DNA of 64,000 bases from Mesorhizobium sp. AR02 (GTDB lineage: Bacteria; Pseudomonadota; Alphaproteobacteria; Rhizobiales; Rhizobiaceae): NCBI RefSeq assembly GCF_024746835.1, contig NZ_CP080531.1, forward strand, positions 7,088,001-7,152,000, read 5' to 3'. Position 1 is the stretch's first letter; each line of letters starts with the position of its first letter. The position numbers and the translations under genes are program-made. Shown here piece after piece: positions 25,976-32,811 of this stretch. A model generated the notes under the pieces. The model did no database searches. It saw only the letters and a list, made by a program, of their open reading frames with translations, and had not been told where the DNA came from.

Positions 25976-26150
25976 CAGGCCGGCACTAGGTGAGCGTTTG
26001 ATTGATGTCACACCTGAAATGATTGATGCGGGATTGGACGAGTTCCGCCAGCATCAATATGACGGTGATGTGCGGCACATGTTAGAGTCGATCTACCGCG
26101 CGATGGCTTATGCAAGCTTCTCGGCTTCGGCCACCAGCCCTTCTAGATAA
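25962..26150 (+). CDS. Small passenger protein, unknown function
   Basis: A 62-aa ORF starting 39 bp inside the left end, with AAGGAA upstream of its ATG. It overlaps the 14-nt tail of the truncated ATPase frame. The centre, LIDVTPEMIDAGLDEFRQH...MLESIYRAMAYAS, resembles many small rhizobial and phage-like hypothetical proteins with a VTPEMI...VYRAM pattern. Its last 43 bp overlap, tail to tail, the gene on the opposite strand. No function can be given. Confidence 0.55.
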   Translation: MIRGDRPALGERLIDVTPEMIDAGLDEFRQHQYDGDVRHMLESIYRAMAYASFSASATSPSR

Positions 26151-26755
26151 GTGACGTTTAGTTCGGCTACGGCGACCGGGGACGTTGATTGGAGTGGAAC
26201 ACCAAGATGGTGGGTCGGGGGATTGTATGTTCGGTCGCCCCTTGCACTTATGGGAACCAGAACTGTGGTCGATGGTGTACGCCGAACTTTAACGGGTTTC
26301 CCATCAAGAGATGTCACTCGCAAGTCGGCAGGTGGCGGGCCTCCCACAAACCCGATCGCTGTTGCGAAATTAGTCATGACAACATCGCGAAACGGTCCGC
26401 CGTCAAGGCGGATGGAATTGCTGTCGCCCTCGCCGGAAATACCGATGTCGTGTCGTTCAGGTTCGAGATGCACGGCAGAGCCGAGCCCGTGTTCATCGTC
26501 GTTTCTAGCTTCAAACATATATTGAAGCAGGGGGTCGCTTTTGCGGACTTGTTTCTTGGATCCAAGCCATTGCATCGACTGTGGCGATCCCTTTGCCCCT
26601 TGCTCCAGAACGGTATAAACGTTCTTGGAGGATGTCAGGACCACATACCAACTATCAGAGAAGTCATCAAAAGTGCGACTGGACCGCAATGCGGCCAGCG
26701 CCTTTTGCGCAACGCGAAGTCGCCCCTTAGCTTTTTCTACAGCGGACTGGTTCAT
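26108..26755 (-). CDS. Passenger protein with HEPN-like RNDDEH motif
   Basis: A 215-aa protein. Start ATG 26755 has AGGAG 8 nt upstream; longer versions would run through that site. The N-terminal half is helical (KGRLRVAQKALAALRSS, SWYVVLTSSKNVYTVLEQG) and ends in LLQYMFEARNDDEHGL, with Arg84 and His89 spaced as in the RX4H motif of HEPN ribonucleases. The C-terminal half is beta-rich and ends in a short helix (YLEGLVAEAEKLA). An HEPN-type nuclease or toxin is possible but rests on one motif and predicted helices. Its start codon overlaps that of a divergent small ORF (CATG). Confidence 0.72.
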   Translation of the reverse strand: MNQSAVEKAKGRLRVAQKALAALRSSRTFDDFSDSWYVVLTSSKNVYTVLEQGAKGSPQSMQWLGSKKQVRKSDPLLQYMFEARNDDEHGLGSAVHLEPERHDIGISGEGDSNSIRLDGGPFRDVVMTNFATAIGFVGGPPPADLRVTSLDGKPVKVRRTPSTTVLVPISARGDRTYNPPTHHLGVPLQSTSPVAVAELNVTYLEGLVAEAEKLA

Positions 26756-26918
26756 GACAGAATCTCCTAAAGACAAAGACCAGGATAAGGCCGACGAGCG
26801 CCGCGACGAGTTGGCGAAGCGCGTCTTGAATACGCCGCCACAGCCCAAGCACGGCAAGCCAAACGAAAAGAAATCAGCGAACGGAAAGCGCGATGAGCCT
26901 CATTCAAAGAGAGATTGA
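26754..26918 (+). CDS. Very small charged passenger protein
   Basis: A 54-aa ORF, nearly all charged and Pro residues (MTESPKDKDQDKADERRDELAKRVLNTPPQPKHGKP...). The VLNTPPQPKH stretch is seen in many tiny hypothetical proteins of rhizobia and their mobile DNA. It starts inside the CATG shared with the gene on the other strand and has no good ribosome-binding site, so the start is uncertain. It overlaps the next ORF by 26 bp. Confidence 0.45.
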   Translation: MTESPKDKDQDKADERRDELAKRVLNTPPQPKHGKPNEKKSANGKRDEPHSKRD

Positions 26919-27123
26919 CCGGATTCGCGCTGCAATTGCCGTAGGTGGCGATCGTGCCGGTGAACTCTATGCCGCCCAGCAAGCCCTTGAGTGGGCACTG
27001 GAGCCGGGCGGCATAAAGTCGCCTTACGCCATGATCACTGGCACTCAGGAAGGCTCAGCAGGTTATCCCGCACCGTCGAATCCCGCGTGGTGCGGATGTG
27101 CTTCCGGTGCCCAGCGGGGCTGA
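26893..27123 (+). CDS. Small passenger protein, unknown function
   Basis: A 76-aa ORF (MSLIQREIDRIRAAIAVGGDRAGELYAAQQALEWAL...) with a helical first half and a Gly/Pro/Ser-rich second half. Upstream AAAGCG is only a fair ribosome-binding site. It overlaps the preceding small ORF and, tail to tail, the DUF3892 gene by 88 bp; the final residues may be unconstrained readthrough. The first 55 residues look protein-like. Function unknown. Confidence 0.45.
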   Translation: MSLIQREIDRIRAAIAVGGDRAGELYAAQQALEWALEPGGIKSPYAMITGTQEGSAGYPAPSNPAWCGCASGAQRG

Positions 27124-27322
27124 CAACGATTACGTTGGCTTCTATGGTCCCGACCCTAACGTAAAAATCTTCGTGGTCTGGGCCGCTGCTTTCGATCCGA
27201 GCGATAACCACCTCGACGGGCAGTTTCCACGGGATTCCAGCATCGCCAACGTGGGTTATGTGCTCGACGGAACTGTCGCGATTAGGCTTGTTGATGCACT
27301 TGATTTGAAAACGTCCTGCCAT
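27035..27322 (-). CDS. DUF3892 protein
   Basis: A 95-aa protein closely fitting DUF3892: it begins RFQIKCINKPNRDSSVEHITHVGDAG, has the FYVRVGTIEANVIVVSP centre and ends with the family's NLLSLPECQ. DUF3892 proteins are small, of unknown role, and often found near mobile or conflict-related genes. It lies between the small ORFs and the transposase, in the transposase direction. Its 5' side contains a 14-bp inverted repeat (27346-27359 / 27406-27419) and a strong hairpin (27431-27461). Confidence 0.8.
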   Translation of the reverse strand: MAGRFQIKCINKPNRDSSVEHITHVGDAGIPWKLPVEVVIARIESSGPDHEDFYVRVGTIEANVIVVSPAGHRKHIRTTRDSTVRDNLLSLPECQ

Positions 27323-27345
27323 GTTAGAAAAAGTCCTTGTGTGGG

Positions 27346-27419
27346 GCCACAGGACGGCTTGACGGAATCACCGGTAGGTTTAGTTTGGCGATTGAACATG
27401 TGCCTAGCCGTCCTGTGGC
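27346..27419. repeat. 14-bp inverted repeat upstream of the DUF3892 gene
   Basis: GCCACAGGACGGCT (27346-27359) is the exact reverse complement of 27406-27419, with 46 bp between. It could fold as a long stem in RNA, be a regulatory site, or be the ends of a tiny nested element. No coding function is evident. Confidence 0.6.
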
Positions 27420-27430
27420 TGGGTTGCATC

Positions 27431-27461
27431 AAACGGCGGTGACTACGAATCACCGCCGTTT
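27431..27461 (-). terminator. Strong hairpin between transposase and DUF3892 genes
   Basis: AAACGGCGGTGA (27431-27442) and TCACCGCCGTTT (27450-27461) form a perfect 12-bp stem with a 7-nt loop. Read on the minus strand it would end transcription arriving from the transposase gene (stop at 27570) before the DUF3892 gene. Confidence 0.6.
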
Positions 27462-27569
27462 CCAACTTTAAGGCCAAATCAACCGTGGAGTCCCCCGTTT
27501 CAGGGTTTCCCACACGGTTTTTTGTTCCCTTTTCGTTTCCTTAAACGGAGAAGCTTTCGCGCCTTCTGC

Positions 27570-28505
27570 TTAGGCGTGACTGGCTTCGTCAACCCGCCGA
27601 TAGGTCAGACGTTTGCCGACCATGCCCTTGATGGCACGTTCGCAGCGCTCGGTGTCGGTGACGCCAAGGCCGACGCGGTTGTTGTAACGGAAATCGAACT
27701 CGGCAAGGTAGCGGTGCAGATGAGCTTCGCTCACCTGATGATACACGCCATTGATGCCGCGCTTAAGGATCGAAAAGAAGTTCTCGGCGGTATTGATGTG
27801 CATGAAACTGCCAAGGCGGACATACTCATTTGCCGAATGGTTCACGGTGCCATGGCTGGCGTATTCCTTGCCGATCTTCGGATAGACGGTGCTCTCGTCA
27901 GTCATAAATGCACTGGCGCGGTCGGCGGTGGTCACGATGATCGGGCGCACCGTTTCGGCGGTCACATTGGCAATATGGAATGAGGCAACGCGCCCGTCAC
28001 GCTCGACCAGCGAAAGGACGGGTTTCTTTGGAGCGGGCTTGCGGTGGGCGCGGTTCTTTGCCTTGCCGCCGACATAGGCTTCGTCAACCTCGACAACCTT
28101 GTTCTTGCCGCCAAGCGGACCGGACGACTTAGGATCGTCGCGCATGGCTTCACGAAGGCGATGGCAGAGGAACCAAGCGCTTTCGTAGGTGATGCCAAGC
28201 ATGCGGTGCATCTGGTGAGCGGACATGCCTTTCTTCGATGCGGTCAACAGGTGCATCGCGGCAAGCCAGACGTTGATCTTGATGTGGCTGCGCTCCATCA
28301 GGGTGCCAACCGTCACGGAGAATGGCTTGCGGCATTCCTTGCACTTGTAGACGCCCGGACGAGTGGACTTGCCCTGAAGCTTGGTAATGCGGTCCGGATT
28401 GGCATTGCCACAATGCGGGCAGTTCGGACCATGGGGCCAATGAAGGCTCTCAAGGTGTTCGCGGGCCTTGTTCTCGTCAGTGTAGATCGGGTCGGTGAGT
28501 TTCAT
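27570..28505 (-). CDS. IS1595-family transposase
   Basis: A 311-aa transposase, complete. An N-terminal zinc ribbon (C29, C32, C55, C58: CPHC...CKEC) is followed by a helix-turn-helix region (SAHQMHRMLGITYESAWFLCHRLREAM) and the catalytic domain with EVDEAYVGG, ADRASAFMTDES and NTAENFFSILKR, the D-D-N/E pattern of the ISXO2-like group. The start ATG at 28505 is only 2 nt from a 9-bp hairpin that contains its AGAGG ribosome-binding site, so translation is probably held low. No defects seen, so it could still be active. Confidence 0.93.
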   Translation of the reverse strand: MKLTDPIYTDENKAREHLESLHWPHGPNCPHCGNANPDRITKLQGKSTRPGVYKCKECRKPFSVTVGTLMERSHIKINVWLAAMHLLTASKKGMSAHQMHRMLGITYESAWFLCHRLREAMRDDPKSSGPLGGKNKVVEVDEAYVGGKAKNRAHRKPAPKKPVLSLVERDGRVASFHIANVTAETVRPIIVTTADRASAFMTDESTVYPKIGKEYASHGTVNHSANEYVRLGSFMHINTAENFFSILKRGINGVYHQVSEAHLHRYLAEFDFRYNNRVGLGVTDTERCERAIKGMVGKRLTYRRVDEASHA

Positions 28506-28507
28506 GG

Positions 28508-28532
28508 GATTGCCTCTGAATTTGAGGCAATC
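28508..28532 (-). promoter_or_regulatory. Hairpin hiding the transposase ribosome-binding site
   Basis: GATTGCCTC (28508-28516) and GAGGCAATC (28524-28532) pair perfectly, loop 7 nt. On the minus-strand mRNA the AGAGG ribosome-binding site lies in this stem, directly before the ATG. Confidence 0.55.
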
Positions 28533-28548
28533 TTATCAAAGTGAGCCG

Positions 28549-28572
28549 TGGTACGTCAAGCCGATAATTGCC
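28549..28572. repeat. Right terminal inverted repeat of the IS1595 element
   Basis: Exact reverse complement of 25924-25947 over 24 bp. It is followed at 28573-28580 by the second copy of the GAAAATTG target duplication. Confidence 0.95.
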
Positions 28573-28580
28573 GAAAATTG

Positions 28581-28665
28581 GCCGCCCGATTTCTTCGGTG
28601 ACCAATTCGGCGAGATTGCCGCTCGGGATAAGGCGGCAATTCTGAAACGAATGAGCGGATCGTGA
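28581..28665 (+). pseudogene. Detached 3' end of the ATPase gene
   Basis: The 85 nt after the right target duplication continue the ATPase frame: the first base completes the Trp codon, then 27 residues starting PPDFFGDQFGEIAARD and the stop TGA at 28663-28665. No start codon remains in front of it. The WPPDFFGD stretch resembles the C-terminal signature of DUF3696-type ATPases. Its stop overlaps the GTG of the PIN-like gene. Confidence 0.88.
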
Positions 28666-29174
28666 TAGTTGTCGACGAGAACGTGCCGATCGTCGCCAAT
28701 GAGGCGACGAAATCGGCAACTCAACGACTTGCGCCGCAAGCAGACGATGCCTGCATCCTCGCTTCGATCAATCGGTTGGAGGAGATCGTGAAAGGCGAGA
28801 TCGTGCTGCTGGACGAGGCAGGCGCTGTGATGTCGGCTTATCGAGCCAAACTCAGCGGGAGTGGCATGCCTGGCACCGGAGATGCGTTCTTGCGGCATCT
28901 GTCAGATCGCCAATACGATCCATCCAAAGTTCGCATCGTGCCGCTGGAGGAAAACGCTGCGCGGGTCTACACCGCTTTTCCTGCCGACGAGGCACTAAAG
29001 AAATTTGATAAGGCCGATCGAAAATTTGTAGCCTTGGCTGCATCGGTTGCCGGCTCTCCAATAGTCAATTCCGTTGACAGCGACTATTCCCATCATAGCC
29101 AGGCTCTCATCAACGCCGGAATTGTCGTCGAGGAATTGTGCCCGCAATGCCTGAAAGCTCCGCCTGCGAATTGA
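28662..29174 (+). CDS. PIN-like protein, former operon partner of the ATPase
   Basis: A 170-aa protein. Its GTG overlaps the ATPase's original stop (GTGA at 28662-28665). Acidic residues fall where PIN-domain nucleases have theirs: Asp5 in MIVVDENVPIVANE, Glu40/Glu41 in INRLEEI, Asp119 in ADRKFVALA and Asp139/Asp141 in NSVDSDY. A GTGDAFLRHL segment and the ELCP end recur in a family of uncharacterised proteins I associate with ATPase neighbours (from memory). It is probably the effector of a two-gene system with the ATPase. With the ATPase gene interrupted 2.65 kb upstream, its expression is now uncertain. Confidence 0.75.
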   Translation: MIVVDENVPIVANEATKSATQRLAPQADDACILASINRLEEIVKGEIVLLDEAGAVMSAYRAKLSGSGMPGTGDAFLRHLSDRQYDPSKVRIVPLEENAARVYTAFPADEALKKFDKADRKFVALAASVAGSPIVNSVDSDYSHHSQALINAGIVVEELCPQCLKAPPAN

Positions 29175-29369
29175 AAGCCAGGCGCGGTTCTTGAGCAACG
29201 GTCAGAGGGTCCTCTGCTGAATTTCCGGTGCCCGAACTAAAGAAAATCAGCGACTTAGCCCGACAGTCCTGACCAATTGATCGCTCCAAAACTGGTCAGG
29301 GTATTTGTCTGGTAGCCGCACAGGCATTGTTTCACATTGGATGACCGATTTTCCGGTAAGGTGGGGAAG

Positions 29370-30224
29370 ATGCAGAAGCTTGTTACAGTCAAAAATTCTG
29401 TTGTCGAGCTGCTTTCCGTCGGCGTTTTCGGGGCGATGTCAGGAGCGGTTATCTTTGCTTTCTTGGCCGACAGAATCGCATCGACGGCTGAATATGCGAC
29501 GTTGCTAAGTGGCTTCGGTGGTGCGGTCTTGGGATCCGGTATGAGCGCATTCGTGGCTCTCGTGCTTGCAAGGCAGACATCGAAGGAAACTCTGGACAGG
29601 GACATTCGAGCTCGAAACGCCGAGCAGCAATCTTACGCTCTCCGCCTGATGGTGAAGGCGTCCTTGATCTTAAGCGATGTTGTTGCCATCCAGCGGTCAA
29701 TCGATTCGTCACTTTCAGACGCGAACGACCGGAATCTGACATCGCAACCTCTATGGAAGCGTATTCTGCCGATTGTTGGAAGCTACCAGCTTTATGACGT
29801 CGATGCTGCTGAGTTGTCGCCTCTGATCGCCGCAAAAAACAGTGGCCTTATGCAGTCTGCCGTCACGCTTTTCATGCAGCATCGAAACCTGATCGAGGTG
29901 GTCAAGGTGTACAGCGAAAAACGGGATCTCGTTAAGAGTTACATTACGCATCACATCACGGCCGCAGACGGCGTTATCACGTCGGGATTGACAGAGGCAG
30001 ACGTCTCTCGTTTGGCGCCACTGGAGATGGAACTTGAGAGCCTCGCCAAAGGCATCCGCGAGATGATCCCTAACCTTATCAGCCTGGGAGAACAGGTTAC
30101 CTATGGCATCGGACCGGCGATGAGGAAATTTTATGAGAACAGTGAGTTCCCTGTTTTCGCACCAATAGCTCCATCCGGGCAGCCCGCCGACCCGCCAACA
30201 GCCACTGCCGCGGTGGCAGATTGA
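29370..30224 (+). CDS. Uncharacterised membrane protein
   Basis: A 284-aa protein from ATG 29370, which has GGGGAAG upstream; an in-frame TTG at 29337 adds 11 residues. Two transmembrane helices lie near the N-terminus (LSVGVFGAMSGAVIFAFLADRI and LLSGFGGAVLGSGMSAFVALVLA); the rest is a mainly helical soluble domain of about 210 residues and a Pro/Ala-rich tail. No family recognised. A/T-richer codon use and position suggest it belongs to the accessory block after the tRNA, 195 bp beyond the PIN-like gene. Confidence 0.6.
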   Translation: MQKLVTVKNSVVELLSVGVFGAMSGAVIFAFLADRIASTAEYATLLSGFGGAVLGSGMSAFVALVLARQTSKETLDRDIRARNAEQQSYALRLMVKASLILSDVVAIQRSIDSSLSDANDRNLTSQPLWKRILPIVGSYQLYDVDAAELSPLIAAKNSGLMQSAVTLFMQHRNLIEVVKVYSEKRDLVKSYITHHITAADGVITSGLTEADVSRLAPLEMELESLAKGIREMIPNLISLGEQVTYGIGPAMRKFYENSEFPVFAPIAPSGQPADPPTATAAVAD

Positions 30225-30332
30225 CCTGCCTGCGGCTGATCGAGAATGTTGGCTGCCCCGCTCTGCAGGCCCGTGACACGGCCAAGCTTGCCGGCTTCCC
30301 AGCAAACACGCCTCTATGATGATAAGTGTCAC

Positions 30333-30794
30333 CTAACCCTGGCAGACATCGACCCATTCAGCACCGATAATCTCGGCCATCCGCTGCGGTGCAATCCGTA
30401 CCGCCGCGTTGGTGGCGCCTGCCGCAGGCACCACCTCGTTGAATTCGCGCAGCGACACGTCGCAGTAGACCGGCAGCGGCGACGGCAGGCCGAAGGGGCA
30501 GACACCGCCGACCGGATGGCTCGTGGCGGCGACGACTTCCTCCGCGTCCAGCATGCGCGGTTTGCCGCCGAACTGGTCCTTGAACTTGCGGTTGTCCAGC
30601 CTGGCGATGCCGCTGGTGACGACCAGCATGGTGCGCTCGCCGACGCGCAGGCAGATGGTTTTGGCGATTTGCGCCGGCAGCACGCCATGCGCCTCCGCCG
30701 CCAGCGTCACCGTCGCCGAGCTCGCCTGCGTGACGATGACCTCGATATCGGGCGCATGGGCGGCGAAGAAGGCACGAACAGAGTCCAGGCTCAT
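30333..30794 (-). CDS. YbaK/EbsC-type aminoacyl-tRNA deacylase
   Basis: A 153-aa single-domain editing protein related to YbaK and ProX, expected to hydrolyse mischarged tRNA. The family core is complete: AEAHGVLPAQIAKTICLRVG with the catalytic-site lysine, FGGKPRMLDAEEV, and HPVGGVCPFGLPSPLPVYCDVSL. I start at ATG 30794; an in-frame TTG upstream adds seven residues. It marks the return to core genome after the accessory block. Which tRNA it edits is unknown. Confidence 0.88.
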   Translation of the reverse strand: MSLDSVRAFFAAHAPDIEVIVTQASSATVTLAAEAHGVLPAQIAKTICLRVGERTMLVVTSGIARLDNRKFKDQFGGKPRMLDAEEVVAATSHPVGGVCPFGLPSPLPVYCDVSLREFNEVVPAAGATNAAVRIAPQRMAEIIGAEWVDVCQG

Positions 30795-30929
30795 ATCAGA
30801 AAACCCACGATTCAAAGCCGACGCACGGCGGATGCAATTGGCGCAGATTTGGATGCCGCAGGTATAAACACGTGCGATCTGTAAATCGGCAAGTCCGGCC
30901 TGCCTGATAACGCCGTGGTGTCAACAAGA

Positions 30930-30956
30930 AACCCGCCAAGCGGGCCTTGGCGGGTT
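30930..30956 (-). terminator. Intrinsic terminator of the HTH gene
   Basis: AACCCGCCAAG (30930-30940) and CTTGGCGGGTT (30946-30956) form an 11-bp perfect stem, loop 5 nt. On the minus strand it is followed by TTCTTGTTG, and it lies 23 bp past the HTH gene's stop. Confidence 0.75.
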
Positions 30957-30978
30957 CTCCTGCATGCCTGGTGCTGGT

Positions 30979-31263
30979 CTAGGCCAGGGGTCGGCCCTGT
31001 GCGGCCGGCGTCGGTGTGGCGGAAGCGATGAGAGTGTCCTGAGGCATGCGAAGCGCGGATGCAATACGACGCAGCTTCGACGGATCGGCCGCCCGGCCGT
31101 TCTCCATATCCTCGATCTCCTCGACCGACAGGCCGCAGGTCAGGGAAAGCTCTTCCACGCTGTATCCGCGGGTTTCCCGCATGGCTCTGAGGGTGGTGTA
31201 ATCCGGCCCGATCTCGCTGGCGAACGGTTCGGAGAGGGCATGGCTTTTTGCATTGTTGGGCAT
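30979..31263 (-). CDS. Xre-type helix-turn-helix regulator
   Basis: A 94-aa DNA-binding protein from ATG 31263 (GGAG 7 nt upstream). The HTH_3 domain spans about residues 25-80: YTTLRAMRETRGYSVEELSLTCGLSVEEIEDMENGRAADPSKLRRIASAL. The N-terminal tail is short and disordered, and the C-terminus is Thr/Ala/Pro-rich. It stands alone with its own terminator; no partner toxin gene is next to it. Target genes unknown. Confidence 0.8.
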   Translation of the reverse strand: MPNNAKSHALSEPFASEIGPDYTTLRAMRETRGYSVEELSLTCGLSVEEIEDMENGRAADPSKLRRIASALRMPQDTLIASATPTPAAQGRPLA

Positions 31264-31539
31264 TGGCAACTCCGGTGGCTGAAAGCGTTTGATCAAAATG
31301 GAGTGTTGCCTGAGACGAGCAGGAACATGCCCGCTCGCCAGCGATTTGCCAAGAGCCAAAGGCCGTCACGCTATCGTGAACCGAATGCCTGCGAGGCGAT
31401 CTCACCCGCGCCATCAAGTTCTTTTGAACACCCCGGCACCTTTTTGCCCGGAGGTTTCAGCCCACCTGTTCGTTGTTCTGATGCGCCGGCGTGAAAGCCA
31501 TCCGGTTCCAGCCGGCCCGTTCCCAGAAGGATCTCTGCA

Positions 31540-32154
31540 ATGAACTTCAAGACATTCATGGTCGTGCTCGGCGCGATCTCCAGCCTTTCCGTCGCTGCTG
31601 CAGGCGGCGCTCAAGCGGCGGACCCTTTGCGCGTGCGCGGCACGGTGGTCAGTTTCGAGCCATCGCTGCTGACCGTTAAAACCCGCCAGGGCGATACATC
31701 GGCGATCAAGCTCAATACCGGCTGGAAGATCTCCGGCGTCGCCAGCGCCTCTGAAAAGGACATCAAGCAGGGCGATTTCCTCGGCATCGCCTCCGTCTCG
31801 AAATCGGATGGCGGCAGCGGCGCCCTGGAAGTGGTGATTTTCCCCGCCGCCTTGAAAGGCACTGGCGAGGGAGACCGTCCCTGGGACCTGCAGCCGAACA
31901 GCCGCATGACCAATGGCACCGTGGCCGACGTCACCGACATAAGCGGGCGCGCCGTGACGCTGACCTACGACAACGGGCAGACCAAGAAGATTTCGATCCC
32001 CGACAGCACGCCCGTCGTGACCTTCGCCCCGGCCACGCCAACCGATCTCAAGCCGGGCGCGACGATCTTCGTTACCGCCCAGCGTGAGGCTGACGGAACG
32101 CTGAGTTCCAGCCGCGTCGTGGTGGGAAACAATGGCGTGATCCCGCCGATGTAG
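31540..32154 (+). CDS. Secreted protein with DUF5666-like repeats
   Basis: A 204-aa exported protein: signal peptide residues 1-26 (cleaved after AQA), then two similar beta-rich units starting RVRGTVVSFEPSLLTVKTRQGD (about residue 31) and TNGTVADVTDISGRAVTLTYDNGQ (about 124), each like DUF5666 small-barrel domains. Relatives are sometimes labelled metal ABC transporter permease in databases, which this soluble protein is not. No role can be assigned. It is single and followed by a G/C-rich spacer with several short palindromes. Confidence 0.7.
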   Translation: MNFKTFMVVLGAISSLSVAAAGGAQAADPLRVRGTVVSFEPSLLTVKTRQGDTSAIKLNTGWKISGVASASEKDIKQGDFLGIASVSKSDGGSGALEVVIFPAALKGTGEGDRPWDLQPNSRMTNGTVADVTDISGRAVTLTYDNGQTKKISIPDSTPVVTFAPATPTDLKPGATIFVTAQREADGTLSSSRVVVGNNGVIPPM

Positions 32155-32348
32155 CCAAAACAGGCGGCAAGAGCCGGCTTTTCGGCCCTCGCAAAGATGT
32201 GACGGAAGCCGGCTTCCTTAGAAACAGTCCAGAAACAAAATTCTACAATCGGGAAATACTGACGAAAAAAACCAGGAGCGTAATCCGATACGCGGCAGCC
32301 GGGCTATCGACCCGATCTACATCTGCCTGCGAAAGAAGGAAACGATCC

Positions 32349-32549
32349 ATGAAGAAATCCCTCCTCTCGGCCCTCGGGCTTGCAGCTGCAGTTGCTTTCA
32401 CTGTGCCGATGATCGGTGCAACCAGCGCAGAAGCCGCCCCGATGGCAAAGCATCATCATCACCGTCACCACCATCATCATCGCCACCATCACTGGCACCA
32501 CCACCATCATCATCACCACCACGTGAAGAAGATGGTGAAGAAGGCCTAA
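32349..32549 (+). CDS. Secreted His-rich metal-binding-type peptide
   Basis: A 66-aa protein from ATG 32349 with AAGGAA upstream; the longer upstream frame is not protein-like. Residues 1-30 are a signal peptide (ending AEA). The mature 36 residues contain about 21 His, mixed with Arg, Trp and Lys (AKHHHHRHHHHHRHHHWHH... then VKKMVKKA). Such a peptide should bind Ni, Zn or Cu in the periplasm or outside. A 17-bp stem-loop lies just beyond its stop. The CAC/CAT repeats look like replication slippage under selection for His. Confidence 0.75.
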   Translation: MKKSLLSALGLAAAVAFTVPMIGATSAEAAPMAKHHHHRHHHHHRHHHWHHHHHHHHHVKKMVKKA

Positions 32550-32565
32550 GCATACCGACTGCCAA

Positions 32566-32609
32566 CGAGAAGACTGGCCTTGGCTTCTTGTTCAAGGCTG
32601 GTCTTCTCG
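32566..32609 (+). terminator. Long stem-loop after the His-rich gene
   Basis: CGAGAAGACTGGCCTTG (32566-32582) pairs with CAAGGCTGGTCTTCTCG (32593-32609) over 17 bp including two G-U wobbles, loop 10 nt. There is no T-run, so it may protect the mRNA 3' end as much as end transcription. Confidence 0.6.
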
Positions 32610-32811
32610 TGGTTGTGCACTGCCAGCCCGACTTCAAACCGAGCCTGTCGAATTTCGCCTGACGATCCTGCTGGCCCAGGATTTTCGGCGCCGATACCGC
32701 GACGACAAGCGAAATCTTTCACGCGGCGCCAAATCGCGATACGGCAAGGCATGTTGCTGACCGGTGCACCGCGCCGGATAGGGCGTTCGCGAACAGGGCC
32801 AGGTATCCCCG

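Larger units (their letters stand above)
25924..28572. mobile_element. IS1595-family element with passenger genes
   Basis: A 2,649-bp element inserted in the ATPase gene. Its terminal inverted repeats match perfectly over 24 bp (25924-25947 and 28549-28572; each starts GGCAATTATCGGCTTGACGT) and extend to 27 with one mismatch. An 8-bp duplication GAAAATTG flanks it. Only about 0.94 kb is the transposase (minus strand, right half). The left 1.4 kb carries up to five small passenger genes on both strands, including a protein with an HEPN-like motif and a DUF3892 protein. Passenger-bearing IS1595 members have been reported; this set of cargo is not one I recognise. Confidence 0.95.

Noticed and set aside
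27256..27513. 85-aa minus-strand ORF over the start of the DUF3892 gene
   Set aside because: It runs through the hairpin and inverted repeat in another frame, with no ribosome-binding site; the DUF3892 frame is clearly the coding one.
29255..29605. 116-aa minus-strand ORF opposite the accessory membrane protein
   Set aside because: Overlaps the transmembrane part of the plus-strand gene and shows no recognisable features.
30225..30332. Attachment-site repeat of the tRNA-Pro 3' end at the far end of the accessory block
   Set aside because: No match to GGTTCGAATCC...CACTCCG was found by eye in this interval or nearby.
32430..32525. CAC/CAT repeats as a CRISPR-like or satellite array
   Set aside because: The periodicity is that of His codons inside a signal-peptide-bearing ORF; there are no spacers.
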